Shown here in pieces: positions 31,980-41,417 of a stretch of DNA of 64,000 bases. How positions within the stretch are numbered: the stretch's first letter is position 1; each line of letters opens with the position of its first letter. The translations under genes were made by a program, and so were the position numbers. Below the pieces are notes generated by a model. That model was not told where the DNA came from. It saw nothing but the letters and a program-made list of their open reading frames with translations, and made no database searches. The stretch spans positions 1 to 64,000 of the forward strand of contig CAJBBX010000128.1 in the NCBI GenBank assembly GCA_903951425.1, in the 5' to 3' direction. The stretch comes from an uncultured Chthonomonas sp. Lineage in GTDB: Bacteria > Armatimonadota > Chthonomonadetes > Chthonomonadales > CAJBBX01.

Positions 31980-33287
31980 CTAGCCCGCTCTGAGCAGCCA
32001 CTCCTCAGCAGTAGCGATGCGGATGCCCGGTACGCGGATGGGCGCCGGCGGCGGCTCGGCCACGATCACGAGCCGGTCGGCGTCGGGGTACTCGGCCCGT
32101 GCGGCCGCCAGCGCGCCGGTTTCGCGCTCCGCCGTGGCGCGCGAAGCCATGTCGGCGCAGACCTGGATCAGCTCCACCCGACCGTCGGGGTACCGCGCCA
32201 CGAAGTCGATCTCCGAGCCGTCTCCAAGTTTGGCGTAGGTCACCTCGGCGCGGCGCCGTTCCAACTCAACCAGCACGCAGGTCTCCAGCGCATGGCCGAC
32301 GTTGGCCTTGCCCGACCGATCGAACACGGGAATGAAGCCTGGGTCCACGGGGTAGGCCTTCCTGGGGTTGGTCATCCTCCGACGCTCGGAGTCGGTATCG
32401 ACGCTCACCAGGCGAAGGAGGAAGCTGTCCTCCAGATGGCCCAGGTACGCATGCAGGCTGTCCTTGCCCACCTTGAGCCCCTGTGACGTCAGGTCGCCGT
32501 GGAGTCTGTGGATGCTGAACGAGGACGCGGTATTGGAGAGCAGATGCCGGACCATCCACCGCAACGCGACCGGGTTGCTGACGGTGTGCCGCTCAATGAT
32601 GTCGCGCAGCAGCACGGTGTCCACATGCCCGCGCAGGAGCTCGAACCGGTCGACGGCATCCAGTCCCTGCGCCTCCGGGAAGCCGCCAACCACAAGGTAG
32701 TCGCGCAGCGACGCGCCGAGTTGCGAATGCACCGCGCTGGTCCAGCGCTCCGGCGGCTCGGCGGGCTCGACGCCGGCGTGCCGCAGAGCCTCGCGGAAGC
32801 TGAACGGGAAGACCACAGCCTCCATTGACCGGCCTCGGAGCGACGTCGCCACCTCGCGGCTCAGGAGCTTGGCCGACGAACCCGACACGATGATCGCCAT
32901 GCGCTCGGTGTCGAGAAGCCGCCGGATGAAGAGCTCCCAGCCGGACACCACCTGTATCTCGTCCAGGAACAGCGTGACCGTCCGGGTCCCGCGCGCCGAC
33001 GGCCGCGCCTTGTAGTACTCGTCGACGATCAGGTCCAGGTCACGGGCGGCCATGCCAACGAGCCGTTCATCCTCGAAGCCGAAGAAGAGCAGGTCGGCCC
33101 GGTCCGCGCCAGCCGCCATTCGGTCCGCCAGGAGCTGCCAGAGGTAGGTCGTCTTGCCGCTCCGGCGCATGCCGATGACTGAGACCGCCTTGCCCGGCAG
33201 GCTCGGCGCCCGGAGGTCGCGGCGCGTGAACGCGGGGACGTCCCGAGCCAGCGAGTCTGCGATCTTCTGCCGTACCACTTCGCGCAT
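31980..33287 (-). CDS. AAA ATPase with DUF4143 C-terminal domain
   Basis: A 435-residue P-loop ATPase. Walker A is GMRRSGKTT (39-47), Walker B is TLFLDEIQVVSGWE (about 101-115), and an SGSSAKLLS sensor-like strand follows; the C-terminal half is the DUF4143 region with the closing EIDFVARYPDG nuclease-like strand (a D-x-n-E-V-D type pattern). Members of this family are widespread, often multi-copy, and have no settled role. The start ATG at 33287 is chosen because the GGAGG 8 nt before it lies in the loop of a stem. Sixteen further upstream codons are open but lie in two inverted repeats. Convergent with the oxidoreductase gene. Confidence 0.85.
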   Translation of the reverse strand: MREVVRQKIADSLARDVPAFTRRDLRAPSLPGKAVSVIGMRRSGKTTYLWQLLADRMAAGADRADLLFFGFEDERLVGMAARDLDLIVDEYYKARPSARGTRTVTLFLDEIQVVSGWELFIRRLLDTERMAIIVSGSSAKLLSREVATSLRGRSMEAVVFPFSFREALRHAGVEPAEPPERWTSAVHSQLGASLRDYLVVGGFPEAQGLDAVDRFELLRGHVDTVLLRDIIERHTVSNPVALRWMVRHLLSNTASSFSIHRLHGDLTSQGLKVGKDSLHAYLGHLEDSFLLRLVSVDTDSERRRMTNPRKAYPVDPGFIPVFDRSGKANVGHALETCVLVELERRRAEVTYAKLGDGSEIDFVARYPDGRVELIQVCADMASRATAERETGALAAARAEYPDADRLVIVAEPPPAPIRVPGIRIATAEEWLLRAG

Positions 33288-33308
33288 CTGTCCTTCCTCC
33301 AAGGACAG
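33288..33308 (-). promoter_or_regulatory. Ribosome-binding site in the loop of an 8-bp hairpin
   Basis: In the minus-strand RNA, arms CTGTCCTT and AAGGACAG (8 perfect pairs) enclose GGAGG as the whole loop, and the ATG follows the second arm without a gap. The SD-to-ATG distance is 8 nt. This can be an operator palindrome, a translational control hairpin, or both. Confidence 0.7.
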
Positions 33309-33320
33309 ATTACTCCGAAT

Positions 33321-33341
33321 CCGTCCTTCCGTCAAGGACAG
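33321..33341 (-). promoter_or_regulatory. Second copy of the inverted repeat, 33 bp upstream
   Basis: Arms CTGTCCTT and AAGGACGG with a GACGG loop (minus strand). It repeats the element next to the ATG with one change that keeps pairing as G-U. The two centres are 33 bp apart, about three helical turns, as in tandem operator sites. Confidence 0.6.
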
Positions 33342-33350
33342 ATGGCGCGG

Positions 33351-35813
33351 CTAGCCTGGCCCCATGGCGTAGCGGCCGCCGGGCGTGGTGGCGAAGGTGA
33401 CGACGCCATCGGCCTGCGTGGCCCGGATGGGCTTGCCCGCGCCGTCCGTTACCCGGACCTTGGGCCATGGTGCGTAGGCGCGGCAGGGGCCGCCCTTCTC
33501 GCTGATCACCTCTGCCGTCGTCACGGCGCCCTTGGCCCAGCTCGCGCTGACCAGGAAGGCGCCGTTGGCCCGCAGGGTGCGGAACGAGGCATCGAGCGTG
33601 CGGGGCCAGGCGGGGAAGATGCGCAGGGCGCCGTCCCAGCTCTGGAGCATCATCTCCTGCAGCGGAGCCAGAACGCCCAGCGACTCGGTCCACGCGCCGG
33701 AGTGGCCGTAGCTGCCCACGGACATGGCCCAGAGCAGGCCGTTTGGGTGGCGCCACCGTTCCGCCAGGGCGCGGAAGACCGGGAAGTCGCGGTCGGCGAT
33801 GAACTCCCCGCCACGGAGCCGCCCCATGACGCCCCACGGGTACTGCCCGTAGTACCAGCTATGCGAGCCGTCGCCCACGTTGGGCCATGGCTTGCCGTCG
33901 TGCGTGGCCGGCTGGGGCTTGTAGGGCCTGCCGAAGCCGAACTCGGGCGCGTTGGCCTCGTAGCAGCGCTTCTCCTCGCCGGTGAGCACTCGGGGCGGGT
34001 TGCCGTCGTCGCCGGCGCAGTGGTCCAGCCGATCCTGCCACGCGGCGCGGAGCTCCGGGTCGGCCTTCAGCGCCTCGGATGCACGGATGGCGGTGCGGAG
34101 GCAGTGGCGCGCGAACTCCATGACCTGCGGCCGGTCGGTGAAGTCCTTGGGGTTGCCCGAGAACCCGTCCTCGCCCTGGTTGCTGGGGAAGGTGTGGTAG
34201 AGGCCGTCGGCGCCCTTCTTCATGAAGTCGGTGTAGAAGAGCGCGCAGTCGCGGATGGCCGGGTACCCCGTGGTGCGGAGCCACGCCTCGTCCAGCGTCA
34301 CCTGGTAGCGCCACCAGTACTGGCTGATCACCCAGCCGGTCATGTAGGCCATGCGGCCCATGGGCACGCAACCCAGCGGATCGTCCTCCATGACGGCGGG
34401 GTAGCCGGTGAGCTGCACGAACGAGCCACGCGCGCCGTAGTAGTCCCTGGCGATCTTGCGGCCGACGTCGAGGATGGGCTTCATGGCCGCGAAGTAGGCG
34501 TCGCCGACCTCCAGGTGGTTGGCCGTGTAGTCGCCCCAGAAGGGCTCTTGCAGGTCGTAGTTGGTGTGGTAGTCGCCGTGCCAGTGGGAGTAGTCCTGCA
34601 CCGTGCTGGGCAGGAAGAGGCCAGGCGGGTAGCAGTCAGGCCGGTTGGTGCAGCGCCGGGCGTGGAGCGTCTCGTACCAGAGGCCCTCGATGAGCGGATC
34701 AGCCACCGTGATGCCGGATTTCGCCCAGAAGGCGGCCGATGCGGTGCGGTTCTCGGCCTCCCAGGCGGCAGCTGCCTTCTCCGTCTCGGCGCCCGTAGCG
34801 CGGATCGCCTTGAGCGATGCCAGCGCCGCCTTCTCCTCCCCGGTGGCCACGGCGACGGCCAGCGTGCCGGCGGCGGCCTCGACGCCGGGCATGATGTGCA
34901 GGCGCGCTTCACCGGATGCGGCGGTATCGGCCGGCTCCACGGCGACGCCCGCTGCCATCGGCGCCATCATGCAGTGGAAGCCGCTGGGATAGGTGGGATC
35001 TGCGGGGAAGGGCTGGTCGACGATGCGAAGCCCCTCCTCCAGGCGCAGCGCGGGCTTCGGCAGGGGTGAGCACTTGGCGGCCGGGAAGCCGCTGAAGGCG
35101 CCGTGCCGCGCCTCGCCGATGAAGCGCGCTCCGAACTCCTGGATGGTGGGATCGGCCCACCGGTAGAGCGAGAACCAGATCGGAGGTAGCGAGTTGCCGG
35201 TGCGCACCTCGGGCTTCCAGCCGGTCACCTTCCAGCGCACGAGCAGCACGTTGGCCGATGGCGGGATGCAGCAGTCGAGGCGCAGGGCCACGCCGCTGCG
35301 CCAGGTGCAGTCGATCTCGACGCGGCCCTCCTCGATGACGAGCCGCTGCCGGATGCGGAGCCCCGGCTGGTCGGCGGGGAGTTGCAGGGCCAGTTCGCCC
35401 ACGGGCTTGGGGCAAGGGTAGGGGCGCTCGCGGTAGCTGGGCGGCACGGCCTGGCAGATGTCCTTCATGCGGGCGGGGTTCTTCGTGCCGCGCGTAGCCT
35501 CCACGGGTCCGCCGTAGGGCGGGCACTTCCAGCCCTCGTCAGTGATTCCCCTGGCGACCTCGTCGATGTGGGCGGGCTTCGGGTCGTCGGAGCGGTCGAT
35601 GCGCCGATCCCAGACGTCGCCCTTGCCGAACCTCCAGACGATCCGGTCGGCGGTCTGGTAGACGCTGACAGAGAGGTCGCCATTGCCCAGCAGCAGCCCA
35701 TCCTCGGGCGTCAGGAGCCGCTCGTTCAGCTCAATGGCGTGCGGCGCGGCTGAGGCGGCAGGCGCCAGTGCGAGCGTGAGGGCCGCCAGGGCCAGGAGCG
35801 AGCAGGTGAGCAT
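33351..35813 (-). CDS. Secreted GH95-like glycoside hydrolase (paralogue B)
   Basis: An 820-residue secreted protein; signal peptide about 1-23 (ASAAP). It is a clear paralogue of the protein at 11555-14029: GNGDLSVSVYQTADRIVW, KGDVWDRRIDRSDDPKP, GDYHTNYDLQEPFWGDYTAN, and LQEMMLQSWDGALRIFPAWP match it nearly word for word. These are GH95-type landmarks (alpha-L-fucosidase or galactosidase). The start at 35813 has GGGGAGG upstream and begins the signal peptide; an open frame reaches 35918 but without site or function. It is the last gene of the symporter-GH106-GH95 series on this strand, with a 211-bp gap before it that contains a hairpin. Confidence 0.75.
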   Translation of the reverse strand: MLTCSLLALAALTLALAPAASAAPHAIELNERLLTPEDGLLLGNGDLSVSVYQTADRIVWRFGKGDVWDRRIDRSDDPKPAHIDEVARGITDEGWKCPPYGGPVEATRGTKNPARMKDICQAVPPSYRERPYPCPKPVGELALQLPADQPGLRIRQRLVIEEGRVEIDCTWRSGVALRLDCCIPPSANVLLVRWKVTGWKPEVRTGNSLPPIWFSLYRWADPTIQEFGARFIGEARHGAFSGFPAAKCSPLPKPALRLEEGLRIVDQPFPADPTYPSGFHCMMAPMAAGVAVEPADTAASGEARLHIMPGVEAAAGTLAVAVATGEEKAALASLKAIRATGAETEKAAAAWEAENRTASAAFWAKSGITVADPLIEGLWYETLHARRCTNRPDCYPPGLFLPSTVQDYSHWHGDYHTNYDLQEPFWGDYTANHLEVGDAYFAAMKPILDVGRKIARDYYGARGSFVQLTGYPAVMEDDPLGCVPMGRMAYMTGWVISQYWWRYQVTLDEAWLRTTGYPAIRDCALFYTDFMKKGADGLYHTFPSNQGEDGFSGNPKDFTDRPQVMEFARHCLRTAIRASEALKADPELRAAWQDRLDHCAGDDGNPPRVLTGEEKRCYEANAPEFGFGRPYKPQPATHDGKPWPNVGDGSHSWYYGQYPWGVMGRLRGGEFIADRDFPVFRALAERWRHPNGLLWAMSVGSYGHSGAWTESLGVLAPLQEMMLQSWDGALRIFPAWPRTLDASFRTLRANGAFLVSASWAKGAVTTAEVISEKGGPCRAYAPWPKVRVTDGAGKPIRATQADGVVTFATTPGGRYAMGPG

Positions 35814-35890
35814 GGTGGGACCTCCCCGTGGGCCGCTGTGGCAGCGCACCATGCAAGGGTACCTTGCGGCGGACACGGCGGGAGTGCGGC

Positions 35891-35942
35891 GCCGTGACAG
35901 CACGGTCAGTAGGGTCAAGGGCGGACCGTGCTGACCGTGCTG
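35891..35942. repeat. Hairpin of 9-bp-period repeats, GTCAGCACG type
   Basis: CAGCACGGTCAG (35898-35909) pairs with CTGACCGTGCTG (35931-35942). Each arm is itself made of 9-bp units (GTCAGCACG and the reverse). It lies between the GH106 stop and the GH95-like gene. A GACAGCTGTC palindrome follows at 35950-35959. CTGACCGTGCTGAC is also found at 61139-61152. Confidence 0.6.
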
Positions 35943-36024
35943 ACAAGTAGACAGCTGTCGACTGCCCCGCTCCCTTTTTCGGTGGGCATCTGGTGTGGAT
36001 TGCTCCCGGGCGCCGGCTAGCCTG

Positions 36025-39000
36025 CTACCTAGCCAGAAGCCTCACCGGGCCGAGCAGGCCCGAGGGCATGAGCGGGTCGCCGGGGCCTCTGGGGTAGTTG
36101 CCTCGGGTCAAGCGCTGGGCGGCGGGCAGGGCGGCATCGGTGATCAGGCGGTTGTTCCATAGGTTGGCCACCTCTACCACGAGCGTGTTGCCGGTGGGCC
36201 TGAGCAACCCTTCGGGGAGTTCCACGCGCCAAGGCGGGCACCAGATGACGCCCAGGTCGCGGCCGTTGAGGCGGACGCGGGCGGCCTCTTTCACCGTGCC
36301 CAGATCGATGGCGGCCACGCCGGGCGGCGCATCGATGGTGGTCGAGTAGACGCCGATGCCGGAGTAGCCGCGGATGCCCGGCTCGGGGCGATTGGTCCAA
36401 TCTTCCAGCGTCGCGAATGACGCCTGATCGGGGCCACCCCACTTCGGGTCGAAACGGACCTGCCATGGACCCGCCACGCGGCCCGTCTCGCGGAGCTTCG
36501 TGAAGTTCAGCGGCTGCGCCACGCGGGTCCGGGGACGGCGGCTGAATAGGACGAAGTAGGCCTCGTGGGGCTCGAAGCGGAGCGGCACGGTGGTAACGCC
36601 AGCGGCGGCCTTCCACTGCGGCAGCGGGCGCCGAACGCCGGTGACCGGGTGGAGCAGCGAAGGAGCCAGGCCCGACACGCGGAAGCGGACGTCGGCCTCA
36701 ACCGGCTGGTCGCCCTTGTTGACGACAAAGTAGGCGTGGGAGCCGTCGGCCGCCTGACGATGGATGTAGTCCAGACCCATGGCTTGCCCGGCGATGGCGC
36801 CCCAGGGCCCGCAGCCGTAGGGACCGATCACCTGCGCCTGCGACCAGGCTACTCCGTCCGCGCTGGAGCGCCACGCGGGTCCCGTTGGCAGGGCCATCTC
36901 GACGCCGTTGTCCAGCATGGCTCGAACCATGCAGATGAGCCCGGCGGGGCCGCCGGCGGGGCCGTTGGTCACGGTTGCTTCCAGCTTCAGACCGTTGCGG
37001 AGCTGGGCGGCGGGGAGCTGGGCGACCGAGCAGAGCCGCCAGGCGTTGCCGGAGAGCAGCTTGCGGCCGTTGGCGCTCAGCGTGTAGTAGTCGTCAGCCG
37101 TGGCCACGAGACTGGCGCGCACGATGCGGCGGCCCTTGGGGGCGGGCAGTTCGGCGCGGAAGCGGCGCATCTCGCCGGGTGCGGCCACACCGCCCGCCGT
37201 GTGCCAAATCCACGAGGCGCCGGCCACGCTTGCTGTGCCGGAGGGCGCGCCGGACTCGCAGTCGGGCGCCAGCCGGTCGGCGGCGAAGAGCTGCGCGAGG
37301 CTCATGCCGCTGACGACGCGGCCACGGCCCACGCGGCGGATACCGGGCCTTCCCTTGCCCCAGAGCTGATCGGCCAGCGCACGCACGCGAGCGGAGCGCG
37401 CACCGGAGTTCGCCAGTCCCGGCGCGCCGGAGGGACGACTGCCCACCAGCGTGGCGCCGGCCTCCACCAGGTCGCGCAGCCGCGCCAGCAACTCGGGGCT
37501 AACGGTCCAGCCCTTGCGGTTTGGTAGCGCCATGTAGCCGTACGAGAGGCCGTCGGGCAGCGTCAGGCGCTTGCTGCGGACCCTCAGGCGCGTGAGGACC
37601 ACCTCGGCGTTGATGCCGTCGAAGTCGTACCCTGAGGGCAGGGCGGGCTTGATGCACTCCTTGCTGGGCACGAAGCGGGCCGTGCCCTCCTCCATCAGGT
37701 AGCAGGCGTCGGCCACGAAGCGCCCCAGCTGAAGCATGGCCTGCACGCGGGCCAGGTAACCCAGGAAGCCCTCGGCCATGGGCCACCAGGTCATGTTGGC
37801 GTTGACCGCGTCATAGGTGTGGAGGCCGGGGCGGGCGGCTACGTCGTACTGGTGCGACCAGAGGTGGATCATGCAGTGGTTCAGCCCATTGGCGAACTGC
37901 ACGTCCATGTGGCTCTTCCAAGCGGAGGGCGCCTGAACCGCACCCGACGCCAGCGTGAGCGACTCGGCGGAGGCTCGGGGCTTGCCGTATATGTGAGAGG
38001 CGGAGGCGGCGGTCCTCACGGCATCGGCATACTCGAAGAACTGCGCCATGATCGCGTCGTTGTACCAGAACTCGCCCATGGGCACGTCGGTGCGGCCGAA
38101 CGCGGCCAGGCCGTCAGTATGCGGGAACGGGTAGGTGCCGTAGCCGTTCTCGGCGCGCAGCTTTATGCCTACGGCGTGGGCTCGGTCGGCCAGGCGCTGG
38201 TAGAAGGCGTTGTAGAGGTCGCTGAGCGTCTGGCGGAAGTCGTAGAGGAAGCGGTTGGTGACGTCGCGCCCCTCCAGCACGCGGCCGGCCATTGCGGGCA
38301 GGTAGGGGATGGGGTCGTACCCGCGCATCCGCCAAAACTCGGCGCGGAGGCCGTCGGTCCAGGTGCCCTGGAAGCCGTTCACCGAGGCCCCGATCTCGTA
38401 GCTATCCGTCAGGATACCGGTGAGGGCTTTGCGGGCCTGCGGCGGTGCGTCGGCCTTGAGGATGGCGGCGGTGTTGTCGAAGAGCGCGTCGGCGGCGGCC
38501 TGGCTGTAGGGGTCGGCCTCGTAGCCGCCGGCCAGCGCGCGGCTCATGGCCCGCGGCGGCTCGCCCAGGACCACGGCGGCGAAGCGAGCCACGGTCCAGC
38601 GGCCGGCGGGCGCCTCCCAGACCAGTTCGCCGTCCGGTGAGACGCGGGAGGTCAGGTCCACCACGTCGCCCAGCCGCACGTCGCAGACGTCGGGGCCGCG
38701 GTACTCCTCGTTCAGGGCGTCGCTCAGGCCCGGCGGATAGCCCCAGAAGGAGCGCTCACCCGACTTGAACATCCACCACTGGATGCCGGGACGCAAGGGC
38801 GGGTTGTCGCCTTCGCGCAGGGCCCAGAATTCGGCCAGCCGCACATCGGACGCGTGGGCGGAGGCAATCTCCAGCCGGATGCCGTCGGTGGTGACGGGCT
38901 CGATGGAGACGCGCCTCGCCTCACCGGCCGCCGGCTCGATCTCGGCCACAGGTTGCCAGGCGTCGGCTACACGGGCCAACACCCGGCACAGGCGCGGCCC

Positions 39001-39735
39001 GGCTCCCGCCTCGGACGCGATGTAGACCGAGGTCACCGCCATGGGTGCGTGGTAGTGCATCTCGATGCTCGCGGTTGAGGCGGGCGTCGGCGCCGACGCG
39101 GTGCGCCAGGCTGTGTTGGGATCGCCGTCCGCCACGAAGTCGGGAGGCCAGTTCTGCTCGCCGCAGTAGCCCGCGTTGGTGGCCGCTGCGGCGATGGATG
39201 CGGGCTGCACGGGCCGGTCGGCGCGCTCGGGCCAGGCCAGAACGGCCACGTCGCGGCTGAAGGAGCCCACACCTCGGACGGCGGGGAGGCGCAGCGTGAC
39301 GGGGCCCGGACCCTGGACCTGCAGTTCGGCGCGGGCCAGGCGCTTGGTAGCGTGCTCCTCACCGATCCAGGGGCCGCCGATGCCCCAGCCAGCCGCCGCA
39401 ACCACGTTCACATCGACGCCCACGCGGGCGGCCTCGGTGAGCGTGTGGGCGAAGAGGTCGCGCCACGAGCGGCTCATCATGCCGTGGGGACCCACGCTGG
39501 GAGCCCATCCCGTGTCGAAGATGTCCACGGTGCGGATGCCCTTGCGGGCCATCTCGGTCAGGTCGCGCGTGAGGCCTTCGCGGGTGATGTTTCCGTCGAT
39601 CCAGCGCCACCAGACGCCGGCCTGCGCCTGCCTCGGCGGCGAGGCGAAGGCGCGCTCGAAGGCGCCCGGGCCGGCGACGGCCGGCGAAGCACAGGCGACG
39701 GCCGCGGCCAGAGCCCAGATCCGAGCGGGCCTCAC
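36025..39735 (-). CDS. GH106 alpha-L-rhamnosidase
   Basis: A 1236-residue secreted glycosidase of family GH106. The opening has the family hallmark: AFASPPRQAQAGVWWRWIDGNITREGLTRDLTEMARKGIRTVDIFD, and GWGIGGPWIGEEHATKRL follows (about 100-115). Further on come the barrel blocks WWMFKSGERSFWGYPPGLSD, LTGILTDSYEIG and HLWSHQYDVAARPG, and late jelly-roll parts ending PLMPSGLLGPVRLLAR. A signal peptide (about 1-22, ending AVAGP) begins at a GTG at 39735; AGGA lies 7 nt upstream. Its start overlaps the stop of the symporter gene by 4 nt (GTGA). Rhamnose release from pectin or ulvan-type glycans is the family's known reaction. Confidence 0.85.
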   Translation of the reverse strand: MRPARIWALAAAVACASPAVAGPGAFERAFASPPRQAQAGVWWRWIDGNITREGLTRDLTEMARKGIRTVDIFDTGWAPSVGPHGMMSRSWRDLFAHTLTEAARVGVDVNVVAAAGWGIGGPWIGEEHATKRLARAELQVQGPGPVTLRLPAVRGVGSFSRDVAVLAWPERADRPVQPASIAAAATNAGYCGEQNWPPDFVADGDPNTAWRTASAPTPASTASIEMHYHAPMAVTSVYIASEAGAGPRLCRVLARVADAWQPVAEIEPAAGEARRVSIEPVTTDGIRLEIASAHASDVRLAEFWALREGDNPPLRPGIQWWMFKSGERSFWGYPPGLSDALNEEYRGPDVCDVRLGDVVDLTSRVSPDGELVWEAPAGRWTVARFAAVVLGEPPRAMSRALAGGYEADPYSQAAADALFDNTAAILKADAPPQARKALTGILTDSYEIGASVNGFQGTWTDGLRAEFWRMRGYDPIPYLPAMAGRVLEGRDVTNRFLYDFRQTLSDLYNAFYQRLADRAHAVGIKLRAENGYGTYPFPHTDGLAAFGRTDVPMGEFWYNDAIMAQFFEYADAVRTAASASHIYGKPRASAESLTLASGAVQAPSAWKSHMDVQFANGLNHCMIHLWSHQYDVAARPGLHTYDAVNANMTWWPMAEGFLGYLARVQAMLQLGRFVADACYLMEEGTARFVPSKECIKPALPSGYDFDGINAEVVLTRLRVRSKRLTLPDGLSYGYMALPNRKGWTVSPELLARLRDLVEAGATLVGSRPSGAPGLANSGARSARVRALADQLWGKGRPGIRRVGRGRVVSGMSLAQLFAADRLAPDCESGAPSGTASVAGASWIWHTAGGVAAPGEMRRFRAELPAPKGRRIVRASLVATADDYYTLSANGRKLLSGNAWRLCSVAQLPAAQLRNGLKLEATVTNGPAGGPAGLICMVRAMLDNGVEMALPTGPAWRSSADGVAWSQAQVIGPYGCGPWGAIAGQAMGLDYIHRQAADGSHAYFVVNKGDQPVEADVRFRVSGLAPSLLHPVTGVRRPLPQWKAAAGVTTVPLRFEPHEAYFVLFSRRPRTRVAQPLNFTKLRETGRVAGPWQVRFDPKWGGPDQASFATLEDWTNRPEPGIRGYSGIGVYSTTIDAPPGVAAIDLGTVKEAARVRLNGRDLGVIWCPPWRVELPEGLLRPTGNTLVVEVANLWNNRLITDAALPAAQRLTRGNYPRGPGDPLMPSGLLGPVRLLAR

Positions 39736-41246
39736 GCCTCCGTCCTGGCCGCGGGCCGCCGGTCGATGAAGCCCAGCGCCCAGCCCACAACGAAGACGGT
39801 CACCGTGCCGGCGATGGGGATGAAGAGGTCGTGGAACGGGCTCACCGTGCCGGACCAGGCCTTGGGCCAGATGGGCATCTTGGAGAGCGTCATCCAAAGG
39901 ATTAGAAGGACCCCCGCGATGACGCCTCCGGCCGCCGCCTTGCTGCCGGCCTTCGTCACCAGCCCCAGTAAGAAGAGGCCCAACAGCCCTCCTCCCAGCA
40001 GTCCGGCCACCTTCCAGGAGAAGTCCACCGTGGCTCCCACCTTCAGCGTCATGATGAGCCCGAAGCCGATGCAGGCGAGGCCCCAGAGGCCGGTGGAGAC
40101 GTGGAGCACCTTCAACTGCTCCTTGTCGCCGGCGTCGGGACGCACGCGGCGGTAGAAGTCGGTCAGCGTGAGCGTGGCCATGCTGTTGAGGTTGGTGTCC
40201 ATGGATGCGGCGAAGATGGCCGCGATGACGAGGCCGCTGAGGCCCACGGGAAGCTGATGTGTGATGAAGTAGGGGAAAACGGCGTCGGGGTCCTTCGCCA
40301 CGTCCAGCGCGGCGGGCAGCAGGTTCGGCTGGAGATGGTAATACGAGAAGAGCGCGGAGCCCATGAAGTAGAAGAAGATGCCGACAGGCATGTACATGAG
40401 GCCGGCGATCCAGATGCTCTTGCGGGCGTCGGCGTCGCTACGGGCGCTGATGTAGCGCTGGATGTAGCTCTGGTCGACGCCCCAGTTGCGCATATGCTCA
40501 ACTATGGCGCTGCCGACGACCAGCCAGATCGTCTGGTGGTAGGGCGAGAAGTCGTAGGGCCCCAAGCTGATCTTGTTATGCTCCAGGGCCACACGCATGA
40601 GCGCGGGCATTCCGCCGGGGATGGTGGCTACCAGCACGGTGATACAGATGATAGGTCCGGCCACCAGCACCGCGCTCTGCACCACTCCGGTCCAGACGAC
40701 CGCCTGGATCCCGCCGAAGAGCGTGTAGGCCGTCATCACCAGCCCTGTGGTCACGATGATGGTGATGGGGAGCCATGCCGGGGCGTCCACTCCCGCGATG
40801 AGCGGCACCACCGCCTTGGAGAGGAGGAACATGATGGTGCCCATGCGGCCCATCTGGAGCAGCAGGTAGCAGCCCACGCCGTAGATGCGCGCCCAGGGGC
40901 CGAAGCGATGCTCCAGGTGGTCATAGGCCGAGACGATGCGCCCTTTACGGAAGAAAGGGAGGAACCACGCCGTGGCGATGAGCAGCCCCAGCGGCGTGAT
41001 CAGCGCGAAACCCGCGGCGCACCAGTTGTCGGCGAACGCCTTGCCGGGACTGGCGAGGAAGCTGATGCTGCTGATGTAGGAGCCGAACATCGACATGCCG
41101 ATGGCCCAGCCCGGCAGCGTCCGCTCGGCGGTGATAAACTGGTCGGCGCTCGTGTTGCGCCGGGCAAACCACATGCCCACCCCGATGATGCCGATCAGGT
41201 AGGTCGCCAGGACGGCGATATCCAGTACGGGAACGCTCTCTCTCAT
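39732..41246 (-). CDS. Sodium:solute symporter (SSS family)
   Basis: A 504-residue inner-membrane transporter with about 13 hydrophobic helices of the SSS (sodium-galactose/proline) family. RNTSADQFITAERTLPGWAIGMSMFGSYISSISFLASPGKAF (about 23-64) is the typical first inverted-repeat segment, with the Ser/Thr of the sodium site. GGIQAVVWTGVVQ and the NWGVDQSYIQRYISARSD block are also conserved. The start ATG at 41246 has GGAGAG 9 nt upstream. The overlap with the GH106 gene indicates a sugar substrate, probably rhamnose or a rhamnosyl oligosaccharide; this is inference. It is divergent from the large glycosidase gene at 41418. Confidence 0.85.
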   Translation of the reverse strand: MRESVPVLDIAVLATYLIGIIGVGMWFARRNTSADQFITAERTLPGWAIGMSMFGSYISSISFLASPGKAFADNWCAAGFALITPLGLLIATAWFLPFFRKGRIVSAYDHLEHRFGPWARIYGVGCYLLLQMGRMGTIMFLLSKAVVPLIAGVDAPAWLPITIIVTTGLVMTAYTLFGGIQAVVWTGVVQSAVLVAGPIICITVLVATIPGGMPALMRVALEHNKISLGPYDFSPYHQTIWLVVGSAIVEHMRNWGVDQSYIQRYISARSDADARKSIWIAGLMYMPVGIFFYFMGSALFSYYHLQPNLLPAALDVAKDPDAVFPYFITHQLPVGLSGLVIAAIFAASMDTNLNSMATLTLTDFYRRVRPDAGDKEQLKVLHVSTGLWGLACIGFGLIMTLKVGATVDFSWKVAGLLGGGLLGLFLLGLVTKAGSKAAAGGVIAGVLLILWMTLSKMPIWPKAWSGTVSPFHDLFIPIAGTVTVFVVGWALGFIDRRPAARTEA

Positions 41247-41417
41247 GGTGGCCGCTCTCCTGCCGTAGAGTTTACCGAGCAGGCGGCGACATCGGCGCTT
41301 ATCCGGCGATTGTAGCCCTGTGCGGTCGCCTCGCACGCTCTGTGCAGGACACCGCGCCCTCGGCGGCGAATGGTGCAATCATCGGGCGCGAAGCCCGGCC
41401 ACCGGAGGTGAGCCGCC

